Positions 9,546 to 19,890 of a DNA stretch of 64,000 nt are shown piece by piece (positions within the stretch are counted from its first letter, which is position 1; the number at the start of each line of letters is the position of its first letter). Source of the DNA: Adenophora triphylla var. japonica (lineage: Eukaryota; Streptophyta; Magnoliopsida; Asterales; Campanulaceae); contig JAFEMH010007504.1 of assembly GCA_022495995.1 (NCBI GenBank), forward strand, positions 23,253 through 87,252, read 5' to 3'. Under the pieces are notes generated by a model that did no database searches, was not told the origin of the DNA, and saw only the letters and a list, made by a program, of their open reading frames with translations. The position numbers and the translations under genes are program-made.

Positions 9546-10501
9546 CTACAAAGAAAGAAAATATAAAGTTAGATCCATTTTAAAAGATCACAGTTCACTT
9601 GCGGTTTTAAGCACCCATGCGGTTGAGAAAGTGAAAATTCTCAACCCCAAGTGATCTATGAATTTAAGCTAATGAAATAATCATGAAGACTTAAAGAGTG
9701 TAGGTACTAGTACGTGGCGTTGTTAAACCAAATTTAATCCACACTTCAATGAAGTGCTTGGGGAGGAAGGTTATGGTTTCCAGCCTATATACTAAGTAAA
9801 AACTCATGGATGCAAAAAGATAAGTGAGAAATAACATGCGGTTTAAGATGAAATGCAGTTTAGATCAACATAAACATGAGCAGCATATCATCTAATACTT
9901 AGAGAAAAATAGCATGCGATTTCAAATAATAGACTCTTGCGGTTTCCACATGCGGTTTCAAACAAGCAATATCAACATGCGGTTTGACCTAAGGAGGCAT
10001 GCGATTTTGAGAGATGAGGTTCTAAGGCATATTTAGATACAAAATTTCCAAAAAAAATTCTAAGTATGGAAAAACATAATTTGGAAATCATGCAATCCAA
10101 CATATGAAGTATTTTCTGAAAATAACATGAAAAGTTCATATGAACAAATGAAGAACACGAAGAACAGTTTGAACACCAAGAACAGAGGCAACATGAATCT
10201 GAACCAAAATCAACAAAAAGCATATCAAAATGATCCTAACAAGTTATAGATCAACAATATAACAACAAAATTACAACTTTTGTCCAGAATCACCAAGAAA
10301 TCATGAAGAACATAAAACGGGTTACGAAAACCCTTAAACTGTTAATCCAAAAATTAGTAACCAAAATGTGTATGGATCATCAAATAAATTACATAATATG
10401 AATCCTAACAACACTACGAACAAAACCCAACAGAAATCACATAGAATGGTTGAGAAATAAAGAATCAATCAACCAAAATCAGTTAAGGCATTAACGTTTT
10501 C
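9546..10501 (-). other. probable intron/leader before the extra ORF, copy A
   Basis: AT-rich DNA without coding potential, ending on the minus strand at a plant-like 3' splice site (TTTTCTTTCTTTGTAG at 9546). It contains many CATGCGGTTT words (for example 9600-9640, 9838, 9940-10015). A short frame at 9972-10223 has no recognisable domain. The matching donor is not resolved: the obvious GT after ACTGATTTTG gives the wrong phase. Confidence 0.5.
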
Positions 10502-10627
10502 CATTTTGAAGAGTGAGTTTTAGAGAGAGTTGTAGAGAGAGAAAGTATAGACAAGGAAGAAAGTACGGGTACAGGAAGTTGGCAGTGTAAAGAGTCAACC
10601 GGTTACACTAAAACAGGTATATATAGG
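10502..10627 (-). promoter_or_regulatory. internal promoter, 5' leader and ATG of the extra ORF, copy A
   Basis: On the minus strand CCTATATATACC (10627-10616) is followed by a CT-rich leader (CTTTCTCTCTCTACAACTC) and an ATG at 10504 that opens MENVNALTDFG. TATA-to-ATG distance is about 115 nt, typical of a plant promoter. It lies about 550 bp downstream of the RNase H stop, so the extra ORF can be transcribed independently of the LTR. Copy B keeps the TATA box but has ACG for the ATG. Confidence 0.65.
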
Positions 10628-11163
10628 TGGTGCCTAGGGTGGAGTGACCAAAAATGATGATGGTTCCACTCTGTTGCACCCTTTCAACTTCTGCACATTA
10701 GCCAATGACGGCTGACAAGAAAGATTTTAATGCAAATATTCCTTTTACATTAAATGCATTTAAATTTCAAATTAATGTGGGAAAATATTTGCAAAAGAGT
10801 CCTTAAGCAAATAATTTTGTCTTAAGAAAGACAAGGATCAAATAATAAATATAGAAAATTTACACGGGTCCACGTGGCATGCAGTTTGATATAGCAAAAA
10901 ATATTTTTTTTAATGAAAAAGAAATATCAAACCGCTTGCAAGCTTCTTCAAAACTCAAAAAAGAAAAACTTCGAAAATTCTCTAAGTGTTGAAACGTGGT
11001 TTAGAATCATGCGGTCTTGGTGCAGCATGCAGTTTGGAACATGCGATTGACCTCATGCGGTTTGGATAACGCGGTTTCAACAAGGGTGAGGTTTTGAATC
11101 CTTAACATAATTTTTACCTAAATAACATACTTAACACACAAGTTAGTAATAAAAAGTATGGAC
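10628..11163. other. spacer between RNase H and the internal promoter, copy A
   Basis: Non-coding, AT-rich, with a cluster of ATGCGGTTT-type words at 10875-11090 (five or more intact or one-off copies). Nothing else recognised. Confidence 0.5.
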
Positions 11164-11643
11164 TTATTTAAGTTCAAGCATACCCATTTCTTCTCTAAGG
11201 AAAGAAAACCTTTTGGAGTCAAGAGCTTTGGTGAGGATGTCAGTAATCTGATTATCTCTCCCCACATACTCTAAATGGATGTTCCCCTTTTCCACATGGT
11301 ATTTGAGGAAATGATACTTGATGTCTATGTGTTTGGTCTTTGAGTGCATGACAGGGTTGTTGGAGACTGAGATTGTTGATGTGTTGTCACACATAATTGG
11401 GCAATTTCCTTCATCAATCCCATAGTCCACCAACTGTTTCTTCATCCATAGTATTTGATAACAGCAACTTCCAGCAGCAATGTATTCAGCCTCTGTAGTT
11501 GAAACTGAAACTGAGGCTTGCTTCTTGCTGGCCCAAGCAACTAGTCTATTTCCAAGGAAGTGACAAGTACTACTAGTGCTTTTTCTGTCAATAGTGCAAG
11601 CTGCATAATCTGCATCTGAATAACCTACAAGCTCGAAATTCAA
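11164..11643 (-). pseudogene. RNase H domain, SIRE-like copy A
   Basis: A 159-residue frame with the copia RNase H landmarks GYSDADYAAC, STTEAEYIAAGSCC, MCDNTSTISVSNNP and KTKHIDIKYHF, ending in LTKALDSKRF. The acidic catalytic residues (SDAD, TEAE, CDN) are present. In the family this domain removes the RNA strand during reverse transcription. It joins RT across a stop near 11640, although NFELVGYSDAD is contiguous with upstream sequence in another frame. AGSCCxQILWMKxQL is typical of SIRE elements. Confidence 0.88.
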
Positions 11644-11688
11644 ATCTTTGGAATACCAAAGTCCAAGATTAGTAGTTCCAGAGAGATA

Positions 11689-12763
11689 TCAGATTATATG
11701 CTTGACTGCACTTAAATGTGCTTCTCTAGGATCAACTTGATAACGAGCACACACACTGAACATAATATCTAGCCTACTAGTAGTTAAGTAAAGTAATGAG
11801 CCAATCATACCTCGATATAAGGTTTGATCAACCTTCTTACCTTTTAGATCTTTATCTAGTTTATTGCCGGTAGCCATGGGAGTATCATAAGCTTTTGCAT
11901 TTTCCAGTCCAAACTTCTTGATTAACTCCTTTGTGTATTTATCTTGGCTGAGGAAGATTCCTTCATCACATTGTTTGATTTGAAGCCGAAGGAAGAATGT
12001 CAATTCTCTCATCGTGTTCATCTCAAACTTGCTTTTCATTAGCTTTTCAAAACGCTTGCATAATAATTCATTAGTAGAGAAAAAAAAATAATATCATCAA
12101 CATAAATTTGAACAAGTAATGAATGATTATTATATTTAGCAATAAATAGAGTTGTATTGATTTTACCGTGTTTGAATCCTTTTCTAGTAGAAATTTTGAT
12201 AGAGTTTCATACCATGTCCTTGGAGCTTGTTTGAGTCCATACAAAGCCTTTTGGAGTTTGTAGACATGATTTGAAAATTTGGAGTCTTCAAATCCTGGTG
12301 GTTGGGCAACATATACGATTTCATGAAGTTCACCGTTGAGGAAAATACTCTTAACATCCATTTGATATAGCTTGAAACGTTTGTAAGATGCATATGCCAA
12401 GAAAATTCTGATTGCTTCTAGTCTTGCAACTGGAGCAAAAGTTTCGTCGTAGTCCATTCATTCTTCTTGCCTATATCCTTGTGCAACCAACCTTGATTTG
12501 TTTCTGGTGATGCTTCCATTCTCATCCATCTTGTTTCTAAACACCCACTTTATTTCTATCACTCCTTGATCATGAGGTCTAGGCACTAATGTCCAAACCT
12601 TACATCTTTCAAATTGGTTGAGTTCTTCTTGCATAGCAATGACCCAACTTGAATCTTGAAGTGCTTCATCAACTTTCTTGTGTTCAATTTGATATAACAA
12701 AGAAGTATGCTCGACATAGTTTGATCTCCTTGTTTGAACTCCGGAAAATAAATCACCAATCAC
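11689..12763 (-). pseudogene. reverse transcriptase, SIRE-like copy A
   Basis: Three frames make up the RT. 12763-12458 holds the N-terminal block (WVIAMQEELNQFERCKVWTL, IEIKWVFRNKMDENG, RLVAQGYRQEE). 12457-12071 has [31 protein letters not shown] and [19 protein letters not shown]. 12039-11689 has FEMNTMRELTFFLRLQIKQ and IGSLLYLTTSRLDIMF. The YVDD active site is coded at 12104-12093 but lies out of frame, because the A-run in CTAGAAAAGG near 12180 appears one base short. An in-frame TGA splits QEE from MDYDETFAP. Both defects are also in copy B. Confidence 0.9.
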
Positions 12764-13070
12764 ATTTGTGAGAGGGTGACTGCTGACTTCACGAACCTCG
12801 GGGGGTAAATCTGGTTAAACTGAGGTTTGCATCTGGAGTTGGAACTTCAGGTGCGGTTTCAAAATTATTTGAGGGGAATTCATTTGAGGTTGATGGATTT
12901 CCTTGAGTTGATAGATTTTGCAGTTCTTGAGGTTTAAGTGCGATTTCAAAATTTCCACCTGTTTCATTTGTCTCAACAAAATCATCAACAACATTTGAAG
13001 ATAAATGTGGCTCAAGGAGAGAATGTTCATAAAAAGTAACATGGACAAATTCTACTACCTTTAAGCTAGA
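12764..13070 (-). pseudogene. integrase-RT linker, copy A
   Basis: In pol sense this is the variable linker after the integrase core, rich in Pro, Asn, Glu and Thr codons and broken by stops and a frameshift. It includes several GCGGTTT/GCGATTT words (12850, 12949), here in coding DNA. The flanking IN and RT frames would be joined through it in an intact element. Confidence 0.6.
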
Positions 13071-13907
13071 TTAATTAAAAACACGAAAAGCTTTGAAATG
13101 TTTAGCATACCCAACAAAAATACCTTCATCAGCCTTAGCTCCAAATTTACCTTTGTTTTCTCTTCCATTGTAGAGAATAAAGCATTTGCAGCCAAAGATT
13201 TTGAAAAAGACTATGTTAGGGGTTCTTCCTCTCCAAAGTTCATATGGAGTTTTGTTGTAGGTTTTATTGACGAGGGAGCAGTTTTTAGTGAAGCATGATG
13301 TGTTGACCGCTTCAGCCCAAAAATACTGAGGAAGCTTGGCTTCAGAAATCATTGTCTTTCCAGCCTCAAACAACGTCCTGTTCTTTCTTTCCACAACCCC
13401 ATTTTGTTGTGGAACACCAGTCATAGAAAAATTGTGATCAATTCCATGGTCATCACAATATTGAGCAACACCGTTGTTTTTGAATTCTGTTCCATTATCA
13501 GACCTTACACTAACGATGTCGTCTTCTTTTTGGATTTGGAGCCGTCTAAAGAGTGAGGTTTTAATTTCATAGAAATCATCTTTTGTGATCATCATTTCAA
13601 CCAACGTATATCTTGAGTAATCATCCACTACTACTAAAGTATATCTATTTCCTCCAATGCTAGTAGTGGTGACGGGTCCAAACAAATCAATGTGAAGTAG
13701 TTGTAAACATCTTGCAGTTGAAGGTGCGGTCTTGCTGGTGAAAGACGCTTTGGATTGTTTACCAAGTTGACAAGCACTGCATTTTTCTGGATGGTGGTCA
13801 GCCACTTTGGGTAAACCGCGAACGAGGTATTCCCTACCAATCTTTACAAGATACTTGAAGTTCAAGTGGCTCAACCGCTTGTGCCATAGCCAACTATTTT
13901 CGCTCAC
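13071..13907 (-). pseudogene. integrase, SIRE-like copy A
   Basis: An uninterrupted 278-residue stretch. The HHCC zinc-binding part shows WLWHKRLSHLNFKYL and CSACQLGKQ. The core has the three acidic residues in LLHIDLFGP, VRSDNGTEF and NGVVERKNRT, in the order and spacing of a copia D,D35E integrase. KTPYELWRGRTPN and DEGIFVGYAKHFKAFRVFN close the domain. It inserts element cDNA into host DNA. It looks catalytically complete, but the polyprotein it belongs to is broken on both sides. The copy-B equivalent has a stop after MITKVDC. Confidence 0.9.
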
Positions 13908-13952
13908 ATTTTTAGTTACAAAACAAAGATTAGTAATACTACATGTAGAATT

Positions 13953-14309
13953 TTAATCAATAATGTAAATGTTACTCTTATGAATCCCTGTGAGTAGTGT
14001 GACTCCGGAAATGCTATCTTTAATGAAGCAATTTGAGGAAGTGAAGTTGCAATTCATTCCTTTGTCACAGAATTGAGAAATTGAAAGGAGGTTGTGCTTG
14101 AGTCCTTCAACAAGAGAAACCTTCTCAATGTTTAGGTTTCCTCTCCTTATAATATCATGCCCAATGGTCTTGCCTTTGTTGTTGTCACCAAAGGTTACAG
14201 ATGGACCGCTGGCTTCAATGACATCCTCAAGTAAGGATCTATCTCCAGTCATGTGTCTTGAACAACCACTGTCAAGATACCGTTCATTTTCCTTGGAGTG
14301 AACAACCAT
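13953..14309 (-). pseudogene. protease and GAG-pre-integrase region, copy A
   Basis: The frame has the catalytic motif in YLDSGCSRHMTGD, then VTFGDNNKGKTIG and LVEGLKHNLLSISQFCDKG, a standard copia protease with the following pre-integrase segment. The active-site DSG is intact. It matures the gag-pol polyprotein. Stops lie between it and both neighbours. Confidence 0.88.
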
Positions 14310-15527
14310 TAATCAGAGGACCTGAAAGATAAACATTTAAAAACGAGGTCCCCTTTATTCTTTTGGGTCCTGAGATTAGCATATTTTGATGACCCACACC
14401 TGTTTGACAAAAGGAGGATTAGTCTTTCTGGCATTGGGTGTGAACCTCAAAAGGAAGTATGTAGCCTTGTAACCTAAACCATCACACACAGAACAGTGAT
14501 GAAAGCTGTGAGCAACATGAGGTTTTACAAACTCTTTACTATTCTTGGGGTTGGCATTCGTTTTGGGAATTGAGGTTTTAGCCTTGACAAAGGTGGCCAT
14601 TTTTGGTTTGACTGCAGTTATTCTTGGAACGCTCCCCTTGCTTTTAAAGGCAGGAGGTGTGGTCGAAGAAGAAGGGCGATCAGCCATGCGGTCAGCTGCA
14701 CAACATACTTCAGAAGGTGCAGTTGAAGTAGAAGTGCGGTCAGCCGCAGTTGAAACCTCCTTTGCGGTTTCATCCTTAGAAACTTTCCTTTTCATTTGAG
14801 AATTTTTTCCAAATTATTTCTTAGGGTATACATAGTGGAAGTTAAGTTTATCCTTTGGTTCCTGTCCTTTACCCTTTGAAATGGAATGCTTTTCCTTAGG
14901 AATTTCTTGAGTTTGTTTAAAAAATTCCTCATCATTTTCACAACAGGATGCACACTTCAACGTTTCACCAGTTTGGAATCCCAGGCCTTCTTTATCACCA
15001 CTAGCCTTTTGGGATTCTAGAATTTGATCCATGGTGACACGTGATTTGGTCCACTCATAAATTACCTTTTGGAGGTCATTGTTTTGAGCAACCAAGTCAT
15101 CGTTCCTAAGTTGAAGTGCAAATACCTTAGTTTCCAGAATAAGGTTTTTATCAGTAAGAGGAGACATACTTCTTACTTGGTCTTTAAGAATTGAAATTTC
15201 AGACCTCAGCACAGTTTTCTCCATCTTAAGCTGTGTAAGTTCATCATTTGCTAAAGACAAAGCTTTCTTAACACTTTGAAATTTAAGGATCATCACTTCA
15301 GCTTCTTTGAACATCCTTTCATGTTACATGGGAGGAACCTCTTCCACCACCTTTTTCAAAGTTTTCTTAGTTGGAATAGTTTTTGAAGGTGTTTTATTTT
15401 TAAGGGGAAAAATGGGACGAGAGTAAGAACTATTCCCAATTTTAATACTAGGGGTGAGTTTCACATCATCATCCACACTAGTAACCCTATATGAGGTTTT
15501 CTTAGGAATAACCTCTTCCTCTTCCAT
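14310..15527 (-). pseudogene. gag C-terminal coiled coil and linker, copy A
   Basis: Frames at 15527-15324, 15314-14814 and 14795-14376 continue gag beyond the zinc knuckle. 15314-14814 is a long coiled coil (heptads around LSLANDELTQLKMEKTVLR and LILETKVFALQLRNDDLVAQ), characteristic of SIRE-type gag. The last part is Ser/Thr/Ala-rich and ends with a degenerate Cys-His patch (HHCSVCDGLGYKAT) and QVWVIK. Stops separate the pieces. In the family gag forms the particle shell; the coiled coil is presumed to aid assembly. Confidence 0.8.
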
Positions 15528-16723
15528 ATCAAGCGACTCGACTGAATCAGTATCTGAATCATCAGAAGCGTCTGCAACAAGGCAGAGATTAACCTCTTCG
15601 ATTACATCCTCACTTCCTTCATCAGAATCTGTCTCAATTCAAGTTGCTAACTCTTTGAGTTCTCTTCCTTAGCAACCATTCCCTTCCGACGAGAAAATTT
15701 CGCAGGAGAGATTTTCTTTTTCATGTATTCAAATCTAGGCTGTGGACACTCAGATGCAAAGTGACCAGGTTTTCTACAATTGTAGCAAACTAGATCACTC
15801 TTCTTCTTTGTATCAGCAGCCTTGGAAAAAGTTGCTGGAGGTTTGCCTTTTGAAAATGATTTAGAAAATGGTTTTGAAGATTTTCAAAATTTTTGAAATC
15901 TTTTTACAAACATGGCAAAATCATCATCATCCATTTCGATGAGTGATGAGGTTGAGATGGAAGGATCTGAGGTTTGATTTGAAGTAGATGGTTTCTCAAC
16001 ATGTTCCACTACTGACATAGAGAGTGATTTTCCTTTTCCTTCAACTTCTTCAATATGATCTAATTTAAGCTCATGGACTTTAAGATTTGCATACAAGTTA
16101 CTTAACATCCAAGTATTTAAATCTTTAGAGTCCTCAAGAGATGTGGCTTTATTAACCCATCTCGAACCCAAAGCAGCTAGGAAAGTCATATTGACTTCTT
16201 TATCAGTTAAAACTTTGCCAAGAGATCTACAAGCATTAACTACCTCAACGTAGCGATCATAAGTTTGGCACAATGTTTCGTTTGATTTTCTGTTGAAGTT
16301 GTTGTAGGATCTTTCAACAGCGTATCTCTTGTGTTCCTTGCAAAGATCATCTCCTTCAAGGTAGCTCTCAATGGCATCCCACATCTGCTTTGCGGTTTTG
16401 CTGTACATGACTCTTTAAAGAGTTGAAACGGGCAAGGTTTCAGAAATGATGAATCTTGCTTTGCTGTCCAAAGCAACTAAGCGTTTTTCCTCATCAGTCC
16501 ACTCAGCTTTTAGCTTTTTAACCTCTGGAGTTTCAGCACTGGTGGTTGGATTGGTGTTGGCCTTCATAGGAACAAAAGGGCCATTTGTCACACACTCTAC
16601 CAGCTTTTCATCAATGGTTTCCAAATGGATTAATATTCGGACCTTCTAGATGTCAAAGTGGTCTTCATCCAGAATAGGAATGTGTGAGAAGTTAACCGTT
16701 GTCATGGTTTTTGAGTTTTCCAT
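15528..16723 (-). pseudogene. gag N-terminal part with zinc knuckle, copy A
   Basis: ATG at 16723 opens MENSKTMTTVNFSHIPILDE, about 55 nt after the primer-binding site. Copia gag blocks follow: MYSKTAKQMWDAIESYLEGD, NETLCQTYDRYVEVVNACRSLG, VNMTFLAALGSRW and LKVHELKLDHIEEVEG. The knuckle CYNCRKPGHFASEC (CX2CX4HX4C) is at about 15790-15748. A TAG near 16647 replaces the conserved Trp codon after DHFDI, and further stops lie at about 16412 and 15886. The TAG at 16647 is also in copy B. Confidence 0.88.
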
Positions 16724-16780
16724 AACGAATCGGCACACAAGCTGTTAAGCTTGAAAAACAGAAGTTTTATAAATGTGTAT

Positions 16781-16793
16781 TGCCATGATACCA
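16781..16793 (-). promoter_or_regulatory. primer-binding site, copy A
   Basis: On the minus strand TGGTATCATGGCA lies two bases after the 5' LTR end. It matches the initiator-methionine tRNA primer site TGGTATCAGAGC used by most plant copia elements, with changes after position 8. Confidence 0.75.
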
Positions 16794-16795
16794 CT

Positions 16796-18226
16796 TGTTA
16801 GTTCCAAAGGTGGCAACAAGGGTGAAAACAGCTAGAGGGAAGGGGTGAATAGCTGTTATAAATTTTTTACCCTCTTTTTGAAAACTAAACCTCCTGCTTA
16901 CAAAACCGCTTACAGTGTATAAAAATCGCAAGTAGGATTGCAAATGCACATCGGAATTTCTTATGTATTAGAGTGCGGTTTAGAGGTGTGGTTTTGTGTG
17001 CGGTTTTGACAAACAGTAAAATGAGGTTTTGACCAGATTAACTAGAAACAAAATTCACAATAATGGATAACCTATATAAAGATCAAACATATAAGGACAA
17101 AATAATCAGTGATGAACAGTAAGTAAAAATACAGAAATATCAGAACGCAATATTTGGAGTGGTTCAATCGTAAATGATTTACATCCACTACCAAGATGGT
17201 TAGTCTTGGATTTTCTAATGTTAGATTTTATATTAGAGTAAGAGAGAGATTACAAAGTATAAGAATCAAACTCAGATCTAAAATCTATTCTATGAAGATT
17301 AAATCCTAGGCTATAACCAGTGTATCTCAAATGAATTAATCTATGTGATTAATCAAGTGAGGTGTGTGTGTGATAAACAAGAATCAAGGCTCTTTGAATT
17401 TGTATGATACAGAGCTCAAGAAATCTTGGTGATACAAGGCTTGATTTCTGGGCTGGAGATATTTTCTTGAAGGAATAAGATGAAGATTCAAAGGGTTGAA
17501 TATTTTTGGGAAAAGCTTCAATCTTCTATGAACTCACTGTAAAATCAATTTCTCAAGCAATCTTCAAATGTTAAAGAATGGGGATATTTATACCCAAGCA
17601 CCAGAAAGTAGCCGTTATGATATAGCTATGCAAGTACTGTACTGGAGCGGTCTGATTGGTCCACGTGCCCACTTTTGTCCCTTTGTTCAGAAGATGCTGA
17701 TAAGGTTGATCAGACCTCAGCTGTATTTAAGGAATGAAGGACATCTGTCACCTTTTCAGAATCCTTGCAGATCCTGTTTGACATTTAGTCACGTGACAAG
17801 TTTTGTGGTTGACTTATAATATTGCTGACGTGGATTCCAATAGTCATAAGCGGTCAAACTTCAAATCTTCAATCATTGGATGCGGTTGGTGAGGATGCGG
17901 TATAAGCAGTGCGGTTTCACCAATCGAGGTTTCACTGTGGTCTTCAAAGGCGGTTTCAAGGTAAGAATTCCACATAGCGGTTTGCAGGTGCGGTTTCATA
18001 CGTGCTGTCTGAAACCTTTTGAATTGAAACCTCATGTCCAATGATCATGTCCAATGAGTCTTGTGCCAGTCTTCAAGCCTAAATAAACCTATTCTATAAA
18101 ATGGACTTATAATTGAAGTCTATGCTTCATTACATATGAGCCTAAAGTCCAGAAAATAGAGATGAGATTATGGTATCAATCAAATTAAAGCTAAAACTGG
18201 GAGGGTTAAAGTATGCATACCCAACA
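16796..18226 (-). repeat. 5' LTR of SIRE-like copy A
   Basis: A 1431-bp LTR (TGTTAGT..ACCCAACA). It is closer to the LTR at 35290 than to its own partner at 5682. Shared features with 35290 are CTTACAGTGTATAAAAATCG, GCACATCGGAATTTC and lack of the 25-bp duplication. This fits 16796 and 35290 being copies made by the later tandem duplication. Confidence 0.92.
17585..17592 (-). promoter_or_regulatory. LTR TATA box, copy A 5' LTR
   Basis: The complement reads GGGTATAAATATCCCC, a good plant TATA box facing gag, placing U3 at about 17593-18226 and the RNA start near 17560. The copy-B LTR has the equivalent at 36082-36089. Confidence 0.65.
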
Positions 18227-18231
18227 TATTG
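18227..18231. repeat. target site duplication TATTG, right
   Basis: Matches TATTG at 5677-5681 and closes the copy-A insertion. Confidence 0.9.
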
Positions 18232-18357
18232 CTTGCAAGGGAAAATGAGTGAGGCAGATAATTTTTTTTGCTCCATGGTTCATCGGGGCATTGTGTCTGA
18301 CATAGTTAGTTATACTACTTTAATAAATGGCTTTTGCAAGAAGGCACAAATGGATGA
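18232..18357 (+). pseudogene. PPR gene fragment carried in the tandem duplication
   Basis: The frame continues the split PPR gene: LQGKMSEADNFFCSMVHRG, then DIVSYTTLINGFCKKAQMD, a complete 35-residue repeat. At about 18357 it runs straight into the interior of the SIRE-like element (homologous to 7879) instead of continuing as at 36849. This junction is the breakpoint of the 10.5-kb tandem duplication. It differs from the downstream copy (36724-36849) at only about four positions by eye. Confidence 0.88.
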
Positions 18358-18420
18358 TGGCATTGGAGAGGGGGGTTTTCTAGTGAATGGAGCGGTCAGA
18401 ATCAGAATTAGAAGGGATTT

Positions 18421-19890
18421 TCAGGCTGGAAACAGAGGAGGAAGAGGAATATGAAGATTCCTTGTCAAAATATGAGGCATTTCCCCTGCCATAGGCTCAG
18501 CATTTTTGGCCAAATGTTTGTAAAAATGTTGAGGCCCCTTCTTTGAGGATTTCTTTGCCATCATCTTGTACCTTTTCTTTGGGGTCTCCCCTTGAATTGG
18601 TATATTTTCTTGAGGAGTGTTTGGGGAATGCGGTTTGATAAGTGAGGAAGATTTGGAAGGTTGTTGGGATTGGATAGGGGATTGCGGTTGGGGAGAAGGT
18701 TGGGATTGAGGAGGTGGTTGAGTGTTTGTTTGAGGTTGAGGAGGTTGAGGTTTAGGTGCAGGCTGCGGTTGAGGAGGAGGTGCGGTCTGCTTTCCCTTTG
18801 CTGCTCTCCTTTCAGCAGCTCTTTTCTCCAACATCTCTATCTCATCCCTATGGAATTGCAGCAGATCTTTATCATTTATGATCTTCTCTCGAGCTTCCTT
18901 AGCCATTTTAGCCCTAGCTATTAGAGAGGCAATATCAACATCATCATCCATAGCTTCATCATCATCACCCAACTTCTCAACTTCTTCAATAACATCCTCA
19001 TCAATGAAGGTTTCATCAATGAACACCTTCTTTTTCAGCTGCTTTGGTTGACTTGGACCAGCACCAGTTATAGTACGCAGTTTGGGGGCTGGTGCGGTCT
19101 TAGTCTTCTTCAGGGGCGGTTCATCCATGACCTTCTGCTTTCTAGCCTTCTTGACCGCTTTGCCAACAACTTTGTTAGCGGTCTCAGGATTCATTGGAAT
19201 TTAATGCTCCTTGGTGGGAAGGGTGTCAGAATCCCAAAGTTGCTTGTAAGTATCATCTCCATTTTTGAATCTGAAGAGGTGACAAACATTCAGACCCAAA
19301 GTTTCTTCATCTGACCATTCAACCATCAAATCAGGATTCTCTAGTATGTGCTCCTCAAGATGTTGGTAGTTAGCAAAAATTCCGGTCAGGAGTCTGCAAA
19401 ATGGTCTCCACCGTTGATCAACTCCTACCTCCTTGGACTTGTAAGTGTCTATATGGGCAGACAATTCTCTCATGAGGATTTTGGGCCAATAAAGAGGCAG
19501 ACCATTATAGATAGCACATCAGTACATCCACTGCTGGCTGGTGAAGTTGTTGTGGTTGCCGTTCTTGCCACAAACAGATTTGCCAACTAGGAAACATAAG
19601 TGGCTCATCAGTTCACCAAAGTATTTTTTGGGAACCGCCTTGTATTTGCCGGTCAATGTTGGAATTCCAGCATTTGTTGACGCGGTTGCATCTTGGACTT
19701 CCTGAGACACCCTTTCTTCAGCAGCTGGGACATTGAATCCATATGGATTTTGGATGTCCATGTAGTCAATGGACACATCCATCCCTTCTACATTGGCGGT
19801 CAGGCAAGGAATCTTCTTTCCATTGCTAAGTATTCTTTCTCCAGAATCTGCATTGGAGTAGAACTGGTCTAAGTAGGAGGGAATTATATA
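18421..19890 (-). pseudogene. extra ORF of SIRE-like copy B, part downstream of the nested element
   Basis: Homologue of 7507-9545. Frames 19782-19519, 19473-19201 and 19194-18421 show the same blocks: VSIDYMDIQNPYGFNVPAAE, WSDEETLGLNVCHLFRFKNG, VIEEVEKLGDDDEAMDD, MLEKRAAERRAAKGK and the Pro/Gln-rich tail. It reads through the TAA seen near 8181 in copy A (QSQQPSKSS) and goes further in frame (KKSSKKGPQHFYKHLAKNAE). Its own stops lie at about 19516 and 19198. The start of the gene is on the far side of the nested copia element, at 27910-28046. Confidence 0.78.
19886..19890. repeat. target duplication ATATA (GTATA) left of nested copia
   Basis: ATATA here and GTATA at 27910-27914 flank the nested element. 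The empty site in copy A is GTATA at 9412-9416, so the left copy has one substitution. Confidence 0.8.

Larger units (their letters stand above)
5682..18226 (-). mobile_element. SIRE-like Ty1/copia element, copy A (complete structure, broken coding)
   Basis: A full-length copia element of 12.5 kb read on the minus strand. In order: 5' LTR 16796-18226, primer-binding site, gag with zinc knuckle and coiled coil, protease, integrase, RT, RNase H, an extra ORF with its own promoter, polypurine tract and 3' LTR 5682-7137. Integrase before RT is the copia order. The long coiled-coil gag and the extra ORF downstream of pol suggest the SIRE lineage. It sits in a PPR gene with a perfect TATTG duplication. 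Several stops and a frameshift are shared with copy B, so they predate the tandem duplication. Confidence 0.92.
7879..18357. repeat. 10.5-kb tandem duplication, unit 1
   Basis: From inside the extra ORF of the SIRE-like element, through all of gag-pol and the 5' LTR, to PPR sequence at 18357. The next base pairs (GGCATTGGAGAGG at 18359) repeat the start of the unit (7879). Unit 1 is about 10,479 bp. Unit 2 minus its nested insertion is about 10,467 bp. Confidence 0.9.

Noticed and set aside
9972..10223. Cys/Ser-rich small frame (also 28470-28721) as a secreted peptide gene
   Set aside because: Conserved between copies only because of the tandem duplication; it lies in probable intron or leader and has no signal-peptide logic or stop/start support.
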